64,000 nt of DNA from Cryobacterium sp. MP_M3 (GCF_015752155.1 NZ_JADOVI010000012.1:40770-104769), one strand, 5' to 3'; positions 35,092-45,510 are shown, counted from the stretch's first letter. Numbers and translations: made by a program. Notes: generated by a model from the letters alone, not told the origin.

Positions 35092-36810
35092 CTATTTCGC
35101 CTGGTCGTAGCTGTCGACGGTGGCGACGGTGAGCAGGAAATCGACCGGGAAATCACCGAACAAGTGCCGCCCGGCCGTGGCCGCCGCCCGGGTCACGATC
35201 TGCGCGACCTCCTCCACCAGACCCGCGGGGGTGTGCACGATGACCTCGTCATGCAGGAAGAAGACCAGGTGAGGGGCGTCGGAGAAGACCGGGGAGGCTC
35301 CCGGAACGGTACCCTCCGGTGCGGGCAGCAGGCGGAGTTCCCGGCGGATCTCGGCCATCCAGCAGAGCGCCCACTCCGCAGCGCTGCCTTGCACGATGAA
35401 GTTGCGGGTGAACCGGCCCCAGTCCCTCGCCTGGCTGCGTGCCCGGCGTTCGTCGGCATCCGTCGCCCCGGGGTGGTAGGCCTGCGCCTGCGTTGCCTGC
35501 CAGTTCTCGCCCGGACGGGGTGAGGAACGGCCCAGCCTCGTCGTCACCGCCTCACCGCGTTCGCCGGCCCGCGCCGCGGTCTCGGTCAGGGCGAGAGCGC
35601 GAGGGTAGGCCCTGGCCAGGCGGGGCAGCAGGCGCCCGCTCTCCCCCGTGGTCGCGCCGTACATCGCGCCGAGCATGGCCACCTTGGCGTGGTCGCGGGT
35701 CTCGACGACTCCGCTGGCGACGATCCCGGCGTAGAGGTCGGTGCCCCGGCCCGCCGTCGCCATGGCGGTGTCGGCCGACAGCGCGGCCAGGATGCGCGGT
35801 TCCAGTTGCGCGGCATCCGCCACGACGAGTTTCCAGCCGTCGTCGGCGATGACGGCTCCGCGCACCTGTTTGGGCAGCTGCAACGCTCCGCCGCCGCGGG
35901 TCGCCCAGCGACCCGTCACCACCCCGCCGGGAACGTACTCCGGGTGGAACCGGCCGTTGACGATCCAGGTGTCCATCCAGAACCAGCCGTTGGCGCTGAG
36001 AAGCCGGGCGAGCTTCTTGTATTCGAGCAGCGGCGCGATGGCCGGGTGCTCGAGCTTCTGCAGCTCCCAGGCGCGGGTGGAACTCATCGACAGGCCTACC
36101 CGCTGGAGGGCGCGCAGCAGGTCCTGCTGGGAATCCGGGTTGACCTGGGGGTCGCCGAGTTCGGTTCGGATACGGCGGGCGAGGCTCTCGAGCTTGTCCG
36201 GCCGCAGGCCGGGAGCCACGCGCGGGCCGAGCTCTCGGGTGAGGAGCCGGTCGTGCACGTCGGTGCGCCAGGGCAGCCCCGCGAACTGCATCTCGGCCGC
36301 GATCAGGGCACCGGCCGATTCGGCGGCAAGGAGGAGGCGCAGGCGACCGGGCTCCGCGCAACCGGCCACCGCGGCGAGCTGCAGCCGGAACTCGGCCTGC
36401 GCGTCGGTCTCCGATGAGGCCTCGGCAGCCCCATCGTCGGCGAAGCCGAGGTCGAACAGGGTCGAGCCTGGTGACGGTTCGTCCGGCAGAACGACGGGCC
36501 CGTTGTCCCAGCGGCTCGGGGCCGCCGTGGCGAGGTCGCTCGTCGCCGTCAGAGACGACTGCCGCAGGATGGCGTGGCAGAGGCGCAGGTCGTGGCCGCG
36601 TTGCACCCGCACCCCCGCGGCGAGGAGCAACGGGTAGAGGCGCGACGTGTCCTCCCAGACCCAGCGAGGCGAACCTTCTTCGGCGGCCATGACCTCGCGC
36701 AGGAACTCGGCGAAAGAGAGCCGGCGCGCGGGCGCGATCTCGAGCCCCGTGGAGTCGAGGGGAACGACGAGGAACTCCCCATTGCCGGTCCGGCCGGCCA
36801 GTAGGTACAC
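35092..36810 (-). CDS. Family A DNA polymerase (bifunctional 3'-5' exonuclease/polymerase-like)
   Basis: A 572-residue protein shorter than PolA, with no 5' nuclease domain. Polymerase motif A reads VVADAAQLEPRILAALS (metal Asp kept, Ser of DYS changed). Motif B is AKVAMLGAMYG and motif C is VFFLHDEVIVH with the catalytic His-Asp-Glu. The N-terminal third, where the 3'-5' exonuclease should be, shows no clear DxE...D set, so proofreading is probably lost. Homologues are widespread in actinobacteria and of unknown role, perhaps in repair. It is flanked by a phosphoribosyltransferase gene upstream on the same strand. Confidence 0.85.
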   Translation of the reverse strand: MYLLAGRTGNGEFLVVPLDSTGLEIAPARRLSFAEFLREVMAAEEGSPRWVWEDTSRLYPLLLAAGVRVQRGHDLRLCHAILRQSSLTATSDLATAAPSRWDNGPVVLPDEPSPGSTLFDLGFADDGAAEASSETDAQAEFRLQLAAVAGCAEPGRLRLLLAAESAGALIAAEMQFAGLPWRTDVHDRLLTRELGPRVAPGLRPDKLESLARRIRTELGDPQVNPDSQQDLLRALQRVGLSMSSTRAWELQKLEHPAIAPLLEYKKLARLLSANGWFWMDTWIVNGRFHPEYVPGGVVTGRWATRGGGALQLPKQVRGAVIADDGWKLVVADAAQLEPRILAALSADTAMATAGRGTDLYAGIVASGVVETRDHAKVAMLGAMYGATTGESGRLLPRLARAYPRALALTETAARAGERGEAVTTRLGRSSPRPGENWQATQAQAYHPGATDADERRARSQARDWGRFTRNFIVQGSAAEWALCWMAEIRRELRLLPAPEGTVPGASPVFSDAPHLVFFLHDEVIVHTPAGLVEEVAQIVTRAAATAGRHLFGDFPVDFLLTVATVDSYDQAK

Positions 36811-36876
36811 GTTCCATTCTGCCCGGTGCCGCCGACGGCGATGTTCGTCCGTGCCTCAGTATGTCCGCTGACGGCG

Positions 36877-37413
36877 TCAGGCCCCGGCCCAGAACTCGCG
36901 CAGGAGCTCGACGGTCTCCTCATCGGAGAGCTGGTGGAAATCCTTGTAGAACGGGCCGATCGCCCAGAAGTCCTCGGGTGCTTCCAGGACGACGACCCGG
37001 TCCGCGGCCTCCCCCAGCTCGGCGATGACCCGGGCCGGTGCGACGGGGACCGCGACGACCGCCAGGGCGGCCCCTTGGCTCCGAAGCTCCGCCAGCGCCT
37101 TCCGGACCGTGGCGCCGGTCGCGATGCCGTCGTCGACGACCAGCGCGACCCGGCCCGTCGCGGGCACCGGCGGCCGGGCGCCGCGGTAGCGGATGCGGCG
37201 GCGCTCCAGTTCGGCCGACTCGCGGCCGGCCGCCTGGCCGGCTCCGGAACGACCCACGAACAGGAGGTCGAGGGGGGCGTGCAGCCGTTCGGCGATCCTG
37301 GTGGCGACCGGAACACCTCCCCTGGGCAGGGCGTAGACCACCGGGTCGCGGAGGTCCAGCGCGGCCAGCCGATCGGCCAGTCTCCGGCCGGCATCGCTCC
37401 TGTCCTCGAACAT
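36877..37413 (-). CDS. Phosphoribosyltransferase family protein
   Basis: A 178-residue type I PRTase-fold protein. The PRPP-binding loop is VALVVDDGIATGATVRKAL (about 95-113). The N-terminal YALPRGGVPVATRIAERL is the PPi-loop region, and the C-terminus (GPFYKDFHQLSDEETVELL) is typical of the stand-alone actinobacterial group often found near stress genes. The substrate cannot be named from the sequence. Confidence 0.88.
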   Translation of the reverse strand: MFEDRSDAGRRLADRLAALDLRDPVVYALPRGGVPVATRIAERLHAPLDLLFVGRSGAGQAAGRESAELERRRIRYRGARPPVPATGRVALVVDDGIATGATVRKALAELRSQGAALAVVAVPVAPARVIAELGEAADRVVVLEAPEDFWAIGPFYKDFHQLSDEETVELLREFWAGA

Positions 37414-37532
37414 CGCTCTCCCGCTCGGTTTCCCCCACGCAACGCAGTTGCAAGCCCTGCGTCGTCGATCCTGCCGGGCGCGGGGCCGTTTGTCGATGCC
37501 GGAGGGCCGCCCCGCGGGGTTCGTCCCTGAGC

Positions 37533-37584
37533 GGGAACCGTTAGGTTCACGGCCAGGGGCGCATGGGAATCGTTAGGACTACGG
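37533..37584 (+). promoter_or_regulatory. Direct repeat upstream of kdp, candidate KdpE operator
   Basis: Two 20-bp copies (37533-37552 and 37565-37584) share 16 positions, core GGGAA-Y-CGTTAGG. Their starts are 32 bp apart, about three helical turns. They lie 90-140 nt before the first kdp cistron, on the promoter side, as expected for an OmpR/PhoB-type regulator such as KdpE. Confidence 0.5.
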
Positions 37585-37674
37585 TGCGTGGGTCATTGCC
37601 GGTGTCTACTCGTGCTGTACCACTCGTATCCGGCCCCGTCCAGGGGCACGGTTCGCTCCGGATGGAGATTTCTT

Positions 37675-37758
37675 GTGTTGGACCTCGTCTACCTGCTCGG
37701 CGTGATCGCCGTGTTCGCCCTGCTCTGGGTCGTCGCCCGGGGGGTGGAGCGGCTGTGA
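37675..37758 (+). CDS. 27-residue single-span membrane peptide heading the kdp operon
   Basis: A GTG-started ORF of 27 residues consisting almost entirely of one membrane helix ([19 protein letters not shown]) with a basic, charged C-terminus (RGVERL). It has a GGAG site upstream, and its stop overlaps the kdpF start (GTGA), the same coupling as kdpF-kdpA. Similar short peptides precede kdpF in other bacteria. The size and topology resemble KdpF, so a second small regulatory or stabilising subunit of the pump is plausible but unproven. Confidence 0.65.
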   Translation: MLDLVYLLGVIAVFALLWVVARGVERL

Positions 37759-37844
37759 TCGTCTTCGACGTCATCGCAGCGATTCTTGCCGTCGCCGCCG
37801 TCGGCTACCTGGTCTTCGCCCTCGTGAAGCCGGAGCGATTCTGA
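37755..37844 (+). CDS. kdpF: Potassium-transporting ATPase subunit KdpF
   Basis: The 29-residue single-span subunit stabilises the KdpABC complex in the membrane. The sequence [22 protein letters not shown] ends with the family-typical KPERF. It starts at GTG overlapping the previous stop and ends in TGATG with kdpA. Confidence 0.93.
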   Translation: MIVFDVIAAILAVAAVGYLVFALVKPERF

Positions 37845-39517
37845 TGCCGGGGTGGCTGGCCGTCCTGCAGGCGCTGACCCTGGCCCTCCTCCTCGCGGTG
37901 GCGCACCGTCCCCTCGGCGACTATCTGGCGAGGCTCTACCTGTCGCAGAAAGACCTCCGCGTCGAACGCGGCTTCTACCGGCTGATCGGGGTGGATCCTC
38001 GATCCACTCAAACCTGGCAGTCCTACCTGCGCAGCGTCCTCGCGCTCTCCCTGGTCGGGGTGCTGGCGCTCTACGCCCTGCAGCGCGCCCAGGCGATCCT
38101 GCCCTACTCCCTCGGCCTGCCTGCCGTCCCGGCGGGACTGTCGTTCAACACCGCAGCGTCGTTCGTGACCAACACGAACTGGCAGTCCTACTCCCCTGAG
38201 GTCACGCTCGGCTACAGCATCCAGATCCTGGGACTGGCCGTGCAGAACTTCGTCTCCGCCGCGGTGGGCATCGCGGTCGCGATCGCCCTGGTCCGCGGCT
38301 TCGCTGCGCACCGGACCGGCACAATCGGGAATTTCTGGGTCGACCTGACCCGCTGCATCCTGCGGCTGCTGCTGCCGCTGTCGATCGTGGCGGCCATCGT
38401 GCTCATGTTCGGCGGGGTCATCCAGAACTTCAACGGCTTCACCGACCTGACCACGCTCAGCGGAGCAACCCAGACGATTCCGGGCGGGCCGGTCGCTTCG
38501 CAGGAGGCGATCAAGGAACTCGGCACGAACGGGGGCGGCTTCTTCAACGCGAATTCGTCCCACCCGTTCGAGAACCCGTCGGCCTGGACGAGTCTGTTCC
38601 AGGTGTTCCTGATGCTGGTCATCCCGTTCAGCCTGCCGCGGACCTTCGGCGCCATCGTCGGCGACCGGAGGCAGGGATACGCGATCCTTGCCACCATGGC
38701 CACGATCTTCGCCGTCTCACTGACCCTGCTGACGGTGTTCGAGTTGTCGGGATCCGGCACGGCCCCGCAAGCGGCCGGCGGCGCGATGGAGGGCAAGGAG
38801 ACCCGCTTCGGGATCGCCGGCTCCGCGCTCTACGCCACCGCGAGCACGCTCACCTCGACCGGGGCCGTGAACTCGATGCACGACTCGTTCACCGCCCTGG
38901 GCGGGATGATGCCGATGCTGAACATGATGCTGGGCGAGGTGGCCCCTGGCGGCGTGGGAAGCGGACTCTACGGCATGCTCATCCTCGCGGTGATCACGGT
39001 GTTCATCGCGGGGCTCCTCGTCGGCCGCACGCCGGAGTACCTCGGCAAGAAGATCGGCCCGCGCGAGATCAAACTCGCGAGCCTCTACATCCTGGTCACC
39101 CCGGTTCTCGTGCTGGCCGGGACGGCGCTGAGCTTCGCCATCCCCGCCGTGAGGGCGGACGTCGAGGCAACCTCGATCGCGAACCCGGGCCTGCACGGCC
39201 TGTCCGAGGTTCTCTACGCTTTCACGTCCGCGTCCAACAACAACGGCTCCGCGTTCGCGGGCCTCACCGCAGACACCCCGTGGTTCAACGTCGCGCTCGG
39301 CGTGGCGATGCTGCTCGGCCGTTTCGTCCCGATCGTCTTCGTCCTCGCCCTGGCCGGGGCGCTGGCCGGCCAGGCACCGGTCCCGGAGACCAGCGGCACC
39401 CTGCCCACCAACAGGCCCCAGTTCGTCGGTCTGCTGATCGGAGTCACGATCATCATCACCGCCCTGACCTATTTTCCCGTACTCGCGCTGGGTCCCCTGG
39501 CGGAAGGGCTGCAGTGA
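37844..39517 (+). CDS. kdpA: Potassium-transporting ATPase subunit KdpA
   Basis: The K+-binding channel-like subunit of the high-affinity KdpFABC pump. It has 557 residues, ten predicted membrane helices and four pore-loop selectivity regions, including [47 protein letters not shown] and [12 protein letters not shown]. It overlaps kdpF at the start and kdpB at the stop, so translation of the operon is coupled throughout. Confidence 0.98.
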   Translation: MPGWLAVLQALTLALLLAVAHRPLGDYLARLYLSQKDLRVERGFYRLIGVDPRSTQTWQSYLRSVLALSLVGVLALYALQRAQAILPYSLGLPAVPAGLSFNTAASFVTNTNWQSYSPEVTLGYSIQILGLAVQNFVSAAVGIAVAIALVRGFAAHRTGTIGNFWVDLTRCILRLLLPLSIVAAIVLMFGGVIQNFNGFTDLTTLSGATQTIPGGPVASQEAIKELGTNGGGFFNANSSHPFENPSAWTSLFQVFLMLVIPFSLPRTFGAIVGDRRQGYAILATMATIFAVSLTLLTVFELSGSGTAPQAAGGAMEGKETRFGIAGSALYATASTLTSTGAVNSMHDSFTALGGMMPMLNMMLGEVAPGGVGSGLYGMLILAVITVFIAGLLVGRTPEYLGKKIGPREIKLASLYILVTPVLVLAGTALSFAIPAVRADVEATSIANPGLHGLSEVLYAFTSASNNNGSAFAGLTADTPWFNVALGVAMLLGRFVPIVFVLALAGALAGQAPVPETSGTLPTNRPQFVGLLIGVTIIITALTYFPVLALGPLAEGLQ

Positions 39518-41685
39518 ACACCATGACGACACTCACGGATTCCCCCGACGTGAACCGGAGGTCGGGCCCGGAGAGGAAGCGAACGGCCAGGCCGGGCGCC
39601 ATCGGTCCCCGGCAGCTGGTCGCGGCCCTCCCAGGCGCCCTCGGCAAGCTTGATCCGCGCGAGATGTGGCGCAATCCCGTCATGTTCATCGTCGAGGTCG
39701 GTGCAGCACTGACGACGGTGCTCGCCGTCGCCGAGCCGTTCCTCGGCGGCGCCGCCCGATCCGGTGGCCAGGCCGTGCCGTCGGGCTTCACCGCGGGCAT
39801 CGCGGCCTGGCTCTGGCTCACCGTCGTCTTCGCCAACCTGGCAGAATCCGTGGCGGAGGGCCGAGGCAAAGCCCAGGCCGACAGCCTCCGCCAGACCCGG
39901 ACCAGCACGAGCGCCCACCAGATCACCGGCTACGACCCCGCCATTCACGGCGGCGCGGAAGGACTGGACTTCGAGACGCTGTCCTCCGCCGACCTCAGGG
40001 TCGGTGACACCGTGGTCGTCGTGGCCGGCGAACTCATCCCCGGCGACGGCGACATCGTCTGGGGAATCGCCACCATCGACGAGTCCGCCATCACGGGCGA
40101 GTCCGCCCCGGTGGTGCGGGAGTCCGGCGGCGACCGCAGTGCGGTCACCGGTGGCACCCGGGTCCTCTCCGACCGGATCGTGGTGCGGATCACCAGCAAC
40201 CCGGGCGAGACCTTCGTCGACCGGATGATCGCGCTCGTCGAGGGCGCGTCTCGCCAGAAGACTCCGAACGAGACGGCCCTCGGCATCCTCCTGGCCGGCC
40301 TGTCCATCGTGTTCCTGGTCGTCACGCTCACCCTCAATCCGATCGCCGGGTACTCGGCCGCGGCCGTCAGCGTGCCTGTGCTGGTCGCCCTGCTCGTCTG
40401 CCTCATCCCCACCACCATCGGCGCGCTTCTGTCCGCCATCGGGATCGCGGGAATGGACCGGCTTGTGCAGCGCAATGTGCTCGCCATGTCGGGGCGGGCG
40501 GTGGAGGCTGCGGGCGACGTGACCATCCTGTTGCTCGACAAGACCGGCACCATCACCTACGGCAACCGACAGGCGCGCGAGTTCTCGCCGCTGGCCGGCG
40601 TGGACGAGTCTGCGCTGGTGCGGGCCGGAGCCCTGTCCTCGCTCAGCGACCCGACCCCGGAGGGGAAGTCGATCGTGGATCTCGCGGCCACGACCGGGTT
40701 CCGGCACCAGGGCACGCTCGAGGGCGAGATCGTGCCGTTCACCGCGCAGACCCGGATGAGCGGAATCGACCTGGCCGACGGATCGTCGATCAGGAAGGGC
40801 GCCGGTTCGGCCGTGCTCGCCTGGGTGCAGGAGACCTCCGAGCTCGACCCGGCCGTGTCCCGTGAGTTGGATGATGCCGTGGCCCGGATTTCCCGGGTCG
40901 GCGGAACACCGCTGGTCGTCGCGGCGGCCGACGACGACGGAGCCCGGCGCATCCTCGGCGTGGTCTACCTCAAGGACATCGTGAAGGAAGGCATCGCCGA
41001 GCGTTTCGCCGAGCTCCGGGCCATGGGCATCCGGACCATCATGGTGACCGGAGACAATCCGCTCACCGCGAAGACCATCGCTGCCGAGGCCGGGGTCGAC
41101 GACTTCCTGGCGGAAGCCACGCCGGAGCAGAAGCTCGCCCTGATCCGCCGGGAACAGGAGGGCGGCAATCTCGTCGCCATGACCGGTGACGGCACCAATG
41201 ACGCACCCGCCCTGGCCCAGGCCGACGTCGGCGTGGCCATGAACACCGGGACCAGCGCCGCAAAGGAGGCAGGCAACATGGTCGACCTCGACTCGGATCC
41301 GACCAAACTCATCGATATCGTACGGATCGGCAAACAACTCCTGATCACCCGCGGCGCCCTCACCACCTTCTCCATCGCCAACGACCTCGCGAAGTACTTC
41401 GCGATCATTCCCGCCATGTTCGCGGGGGTGTTCCCCGGCCTCGCGGTGCTCAACGTGATGCAACTTCACTCGCCGGCCTCGGCGATCATGTCCGCGATCA
41501 TCTTCAACGCGATCATCATCATCGTGTTGATTCCGCTCGCGCTCCGCGGCGTCGCCTACCGGCCCCTGGCCGCGTCCCAGATCCTCACCCGGAACCTGCT
41601 GGTCTACGGCCTCGGCGGCGTGATCGCCCCCTTCATCGGAATCAAACTCGTCGACCTCGTCGTGGCCCTGGCTCCCGGGTTCTGA
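39514..41685 (+). CDS. kdpB: Potassium-transporting ATPase ATP-binding subunit KdpB
   Basis: The P-type ATPase subunit that powers K+ uptake. From GTG 39514 it has 723 residues (ATG 39523 is an alternative). The phosphorylation site Asp342 lies in [14 protein letters not shown], the actuator motif is TGESAPV, and the hinge is [22 protein letters not shown]. Helices 1-2 begin near residue 60. It overlaps kdpA by four bases. Confidence 0.98.
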   Translation: MNTMTTLTDSPDVNRRSGPERKRTARPGAIGPRQLVAALPGALGKLDPREMWRNPVMFIVEVGAALTTVLAVAEPFLGGAARSGGQAVPSGFTAGIAAWLWLTVVFANLAESVAEGRGKAQADSLRQTRTSTSAHQITGYDPAIHGGAEGLDFETLSSADLRVGDTVVVVAGELIPGDGDIVWGIATIDESAITGESAPVVRESGGDRSAVTGGTRVLSDRIVVRITSNPGETFVDRMIALVEGASRQKTPNETALGILLAGLSIVFLVVTLTLNPIAGYSAAAVSVPVLVALLVCLIPTTIGALLSAIGIAGMDRLVQRNVLAMSGRAVEAAGDVTILLLDKTGTITYGNRQAREFSPLAGVDESALVRAGALSSLSDPTPEGKSIVDLAATTGFRHQGTLEGEIVPFTAQTRMSGIDLADGSSIRKGAGSAVLAWVQETSELDPAVSRELDDAVARISRVGGTPLVVAAADDDGARRILGVVYLKDIVKEGIAERFAELRAMGIRTIMVTGDNPLTAKTIAAEAGVDDFLAEATPEQKLALIRREQEGGNLVAMTGDGTNDAPALAQADVGVAMNTGTSAAKEAGNMVDLDSDPTKLIDIVRIGKQLLITRGALTTFSIANDLAKYFAIIPAMFAGVFPGLAVLNVMQLHSPASAIMSAIIFNAIIIIVLIPLALRGVAYRPLAASQILTRNLLVYGLGGVIAPFIGIKLVDLVVALAPGF

Positions 41686-41711
41686 GCCCCAAAGAAACGG
41701 ATTGCAGCACC

Positions 41712-42320
41712 ATGGCCTCACCTCGCACAAACACCCGTCACATCGGAGTCGCCCTCCGCGCCATGCTCGTTCTCACCGTCTCGCTCGGCCTGGCCTACCC
41801 CCTGGCCGTGACCGCCATCGGCCAGATCGCCGTTCCGGGCCAGGCGAACGGATCTCTGCTCCGGCAGGGAGCGCACGTCGTCGGTTCCTCGCTGATCGGG
41901 CAATCCTTCACCGACTCGACCGGCGCGCCGCTCCCGGAATGGTTCCAGCCACGACCCTCCGCGGCCGGCACCGGCTATGACGCCGCGGTGTCGGGCGGCA
42001 GCAACATGGGTCCGGAGAATCCCGACCTGGTGTCCGCGATCGCCCGGCAGAAACGTGCGATCGCCGACTTCGACGCGGTCTCCGCGGACCGGATACCGGC
42101 AGATGCCCTGACCCGGTCCGCCTCCGGGCTCGACCCGGACATCAGCCCGGCATACGCACGGCTGCAGGTGAACCGGGTCGCCGCGGCCCGCCACGTTGCC
42201 GTGGCGGAGGTACGGCGGCTGGTCGAGTCTAGGATTGCGGCACGGGACCTCGGCTACCTGGGCGAACCGACGGTGAATGTGCTCGAACTGAATCTCGCCC
42301 TGGCGGGGCTGAAAGGCTGA
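41712..42320 (+). CDS. kdpC: Potassium-transporting ATPase subunit KdpC
   Basis: The single-span accessory subunit of the Kdp pump. It has 202 residues with one N-terminal helix (ALRAMLVLTVSLGLAYPLAVTAI). The conserved exterior part contains GSLLRQ-x-GxVVGSSLIGQSF, WFQPRPSAAGTGYD, SGGSNMGPENPDL and the C-terminal NVLELNLAL. It lies between kdpB and kdpD in the operon. Confidence 0.97.
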   Translation: MASPRTNTRHIGVALRAMLVLTVSLGLAYPLAVTAIGQIAVPGQANGSLLRQGAHVVGSSLIGQSFTDSTGAPLPEWFQPRPSAAGTGYDAAVSGGSNMGPENPDLVSAIARQKRAIADFDAVSADRIPADALTRSASGLDPDISPAYARLQVNRVAAARHVAVAEVRRLVESRIAARDLGYLGEPTVNVLELNLALAGLKG

Positions 42321-42322
42321 CG

Positions 42323-44824
42323 ATGAAACGCGGTCGGCTTCGCGTGCTACTGGGCGCGGCCCCCGGGGTCGGCAAGACCTACGCCATGCTCGAGGAGGGG
42401 CGCCGTCTGCAGGGCGAGGGCAAAGACGTGGTGGTCGCGGTCGTGGAGACCCACGACCGAGCGGCCACCGCCGGGATGCTCGAGGGGCTCGAGATCGTGC
42501 CCCGGGTCACGGTACGGCACCGGGACGTCGAGTTGACCGACCTGGACCTGGACGCGGTCATCCGCCGGAACCCCCAGATCGCGCTGGTGGACGAACTGGC
42601 CCACACCAACGCGCCCGGCCTGGCCCACGAGAAACGCTGGCAGGACGTGCAGGCCATGCTCGAGGCCGGAATCGATGTGATCTCCACGGTGAACATCCAG
42701 CACATCGAGTCACTGAACGACGTCGTGCACCAGATCACCGGCGTGCCCCAACGAGAGACCCTGCCCGACGCCGTGCTGCGTGCCGCGGACCAGGTCGAGG
42801 TGATCGACCTGGCGCCCCAGGCGCTCCGCGACCGGTTGGCCGAGGGGAACGTCTACCCGGCGGCCCGGATCGACGCCGCCCTGTCCAACTACTTCCGGCT
42901 CGGCAACCTGACGGCATTGCGCGAGCTCGCCCTGCTCTGGCTCGCCGATGAGGTCGACACCGCGCTCAAGGCGTATCGCGCCGAACATGGGATCGACAGC
43001 AAGTGGGAGGCCAGGGAACGCGTCGTCGTGGCGCTCACCGGCGGCCCGGAGGGCGAGACCCTCCTTCGGCGTGGTGCCAGAATCGCCGGGCGCGCCGCGG
43101 GCGGCGAACTGATCGCGGTGCACGTGATCAGCCAGGACGGGCTCCGGTCGCCGCACCCGGGCGCCCTAGCCGCCCAGCGAGCACTGGTCGAAAAGCTCGG
43201 TGGTTCCTATCACCAGCTCGTCGGCGACGACATCCCGACCGCGCTCGTCGCCTTCGCGCGCGCGGCGAACGCCACCCAGCTCGTGGTCGGGGCCAGTCGC
43301 CGCAGCCGCCTCCGTGCGGCGTTCAGCGGCCCGGGTATCGGGGCGACCGTGGTGCGCGAATCCGGGGACATCGACGTGCATGTCGTGACCCACTCGGCCG
43401 CCGGCGGCACGATCACCCTGCCCCGGCTAGGCGGAGCCCTCACTCCGAAACGTCGCCTGGCCGGGCTCGCCCTTGCGCTTGTCGGCGGCCCTCTGATCAC
43501 CTGGATGCTCGTGGCCCTGCGCACGCAGGAATCCATCACGAGCGAGGTGCTGAGCTACCAGCTCCTGGTCGTCCTGGTCGCGCTGGTCGGCGGTCTCTGG
43601 CCGGCGTTGTTCGCGGCCCTCCTGTCAGGGATCACCCTTGACTTCTTCTTCGTCGCGCCGCTCTACACGATCACGATCGCCGAGCCACTGCACGCCGTCG
43701 CCCTCCTGCTCTATCTCGTCAATGCGGGTCTGGTCAGCTACGTCGTCGACCAGGCGGCCAGGCGCAACCGCAGCGCCTTGCGCGCCGCCGCGGAATCGGA
43801 GCTCCTGGCAACCGTCGCCGGGAGTGTCCTCCGCGGCGAAGACGCGCTCAAGGCGTTGCTCACGCGCACCAGGGAGGCGTTCCACCTCACCGGCGTAAGG
43901 CTCCTCGACGGTCCCGACGTGCTCGCAACCGCGGGCACTGCCGGGGACGAGGATCAGGTCTCGACTGTTCCGGTGGGCAGCCGGGCGGTGCTCGAGCTGC
44001 GCGGCGGCGAACTCGACTCCTCCGAGCGGCGGCTGCTGGCGGTGGTCGTGAGCCAGCTGGATGCCGCGCTGGAGCATCGCGACCTGGCCCGCACGGCCAG
44101 CGCGATGGGTCCCCTGGCCGAAGCGGACCGGATGCGCAGCGCCCTGCTGGCTGCCGTCGGCCACGACCTCCGTCGGCCGTTGGCCGCGACGACCGCCGCA
44201 GTGAGCGGGCTCCGCTCCACCGACGTCACCCTGTCCCCTGCCGACCGTGATGAGCTCTTCGAGACCGCCGAGGAGAGCCTCGCCGCGCTGTCCGCCCTCG
44301 TCACAAACCTTCTCGACGTGAGCCGTCTCCAGGCCGGGGTTCTCGCCGTCTCCCTCGGCCCGGTGGACGCCAGCGAGGTCATCCTGCCTGCCCTCGACGA
44401 GCTCGGCCTGGGTCCGGCCGGGGTCGAGCTGGACCTTCCCGCCGACCTCCCACCGGTGCTGGCGGATGCCGGCCTGCTCCAACGGGTGATCGTCAACCTG
44501 CTGGCCAACGCCATCCGGTTCTCCCCGCCCGGGGGACGAGTGCTGGTCTCCGCCAGCCAGTTCGCGGGCAGCGTCGAACTCCGGGTCGTGGACCGGGGAC
44601 CCGGCATCCCCGTCGACCGGCGCGACGAGGTCTTCGTGCCGTTCCAACGGCTCGGCGACACCGACAACCTCACCGGACTGGGCCTCGGCCTGGCCCTGGC
44701 GAAGGGATTCACCGAGGGGATGGGCGGCACGCTCTCCGCCGAGGACACTCCCGGCGGCGGCCTCACCATGGTGCTGTCCCTCCCCGCCTTCGACCGCGCG
44801 CCGACCCCGAAGGGAACCGAATGA
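42323..44824 (+). CDS. kdpD: Sensor histidine kinase KdpD
   Basis: The K+-limitation and turgor sensor. It has 833 residues: the N-terminal KdpD domain with Walker A GAAPGVGKTYAML and Walker B-like LVDELAHTNAPG, a USP-like domain (about 230-360), four membrane helices (about 380-480), a GAF-like segment, the phosphoacceptor His614 in VGHDLRRPLAATTA and the HATPase motifs (NLLANAIRFSPPGG, DRGPGIP, GLGLGLALAKGF). The USP domain binds c-di-AMP in some species. It ends overlapping kdpE. Confidence 0.97.
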   Translation: MKRGRLRVLLGAAPGVGKTYAMLEEGRRLQGEGKDVVVAVVETHDRAATAGMLEGLEIVPRVTVRHRDVELTDLDLDAVIRRNPQIALVDELAHTNAPGLAHEKRWQDVQAMLEAGIDVISTVNIQHIESLNDVVHQITGVPQRETLPDAVLRAADQVEVIDLAPQALRDRLAEGNVYPAARIDAALSNYFRLGNLTALRELALLWLADEVDTALKAYRAEHGIDSKWEARERVVVALTGGPEGETLLRRGARIAGRAAGGELIAVHVISQDGLRSPHPGALAAQRALVEKLGGSYHQLVGDDIPTALVAFARAANATQLVVGASRRSRLRAAFSGPGIGATVVRESGDIDVHVVTHSAAGGTITLPRLGGALTPKRRLAGLALALVGGPLITWMLVALRTQESITSEVLSYQLLVVLVALVGGLWPALFAALLSGITLDFFFVAPLYTITIAEPLHAVALLLYLVNAGLVSYVVDQAARRNRSALRAAAESELLATVAGSVLRGEDALKALLTRTREAFHLTGVRLLDGPDVLATAGTAGDEDQVSTVPVGSRAVLELRGGELDSSERRLLAVVVSQLDAALEHRDLARTASAMGPLAEADRMRSALLAAVGHDLRRPLAATTAAVSGLRSTDVTLSPADRDELFETAEESLAALSALVTNLLDVSRLQAGVLAVSLGPVDASEVILPALDELGLGPAGVELDLPADLPPVLADAGLLQRVIVNLLANAIRFSPPGGRVLVSASQFAGSVELRVVDRGPGIPVDRRDEVFVPFQRLGDTDNLTGLGLGLALAKGFTEGMGGTLSAEDTPGGGLTMVLSLPAFDRAPTPKGTE

Positions 44825-45510
44825 GAATCCTGATCGCGGACGACGACCCGCAGATCCTCCGCGCCCTCCGGATCACCCTGACGGCCCGCGGCTACGACAT
44901 CGTCACCGCCCAGGACGGCACCGCGGCACTCAACGCGGCCATCGAGCACCACCCCGACCTGGTGATGCTCGACCTCGGGATGCCCCACCTCGACGGGCTG
45001 GGGGTCATCGCGGGGCTCCGCGGCTGGACGCAGGTGCCGATCCTCGTCGTTTCCGGTCGCAGCGGCGCGGCCGACAAGGTCGACGCCCTGGACGCGGGGG
45101 CCGACGATTACGTCACCAAGCCGTTCTCGATCGACGAACTGCTGGCCCGGATCCGTGCCCTCACCAGGCGCGTGTCCTCGGCCGACGACGAACCCGTCAT
45201 CGTCTTCGGCGACGTCACCGTCGACCTGTCGGCCAGGAGCGTCAGCCGTCTGAGGCTCGGGCGGCCGGAGCCGGTTCGTCTGACTCCCACGGAGTGGCGC
45301 ATCCTCGAGTTCCTGCTGCGGAACCCCGGAAAGCTGGTGCCGCGGCAGTCCCTGCTCACCGACATCTGGGGTCCGCACCACAGCACCGATTCAGGCTACC
45401 TCCGGCTCTACCTCGCCCAACTGCGCAAGAAGCTCGAGCCGGACCCCTCCCGGCCCCGGTACCTGTTGACCGAGGCCGGAATGGGCTATCGGTTCAGCCC
45501 GGACCCCTGA
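44821..45510 (+). CDS. kdpE: Response regulator KdpE
   Basis: The 229-residue OmpR/PhoB-type partner of KdpD. The receiver has ADDDP at 6-10, phosphoacceptor Asp51 (LVMLDLGMPHLDG) and Lys in YVTKPFSIDELLARI. The winged-helix domain covers about 130-227 (LTPTEWRILEFLLRNPGKLVPRQSLLTDIWG...YLRLYLAQLRKKLEPDPSRPRYLLTEAGMGYRF). It is expected to activate kdp under K+ limitation, perhaps via the direct repeat upstream. Confidence 0.97.
   Translation: MRILIADDDPQILRALRITLTARGYDIVTAQDGTAALNAAIEHHPDLVMLDLGMPHLDGLGVIAGLRGWTQVPILVVSGRSGAADKVDALDAGADDYVTKPFSIDELLARIRALTRRVSSADDEPVIVFGDVTVDLSARSVSRLRLGRPEPVRLTPTEWRILEFLLRNPGKLVPRQSLLTDIWGPHHSTDSGYLRLYLAQLRKKLEPDPSRPRYLLTEAGMGYRFSPDP

Noticed and set aside
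37414..37674. A c-di-AMP (ydaO) riboswitch before kdp
   Set aside because: The gap is long enough and contains GGGAACC-like bases, but I could not find the conserved pseudoknot and GGGG...GGGTGAAT-type elements. The direct repeat explains the signal better.
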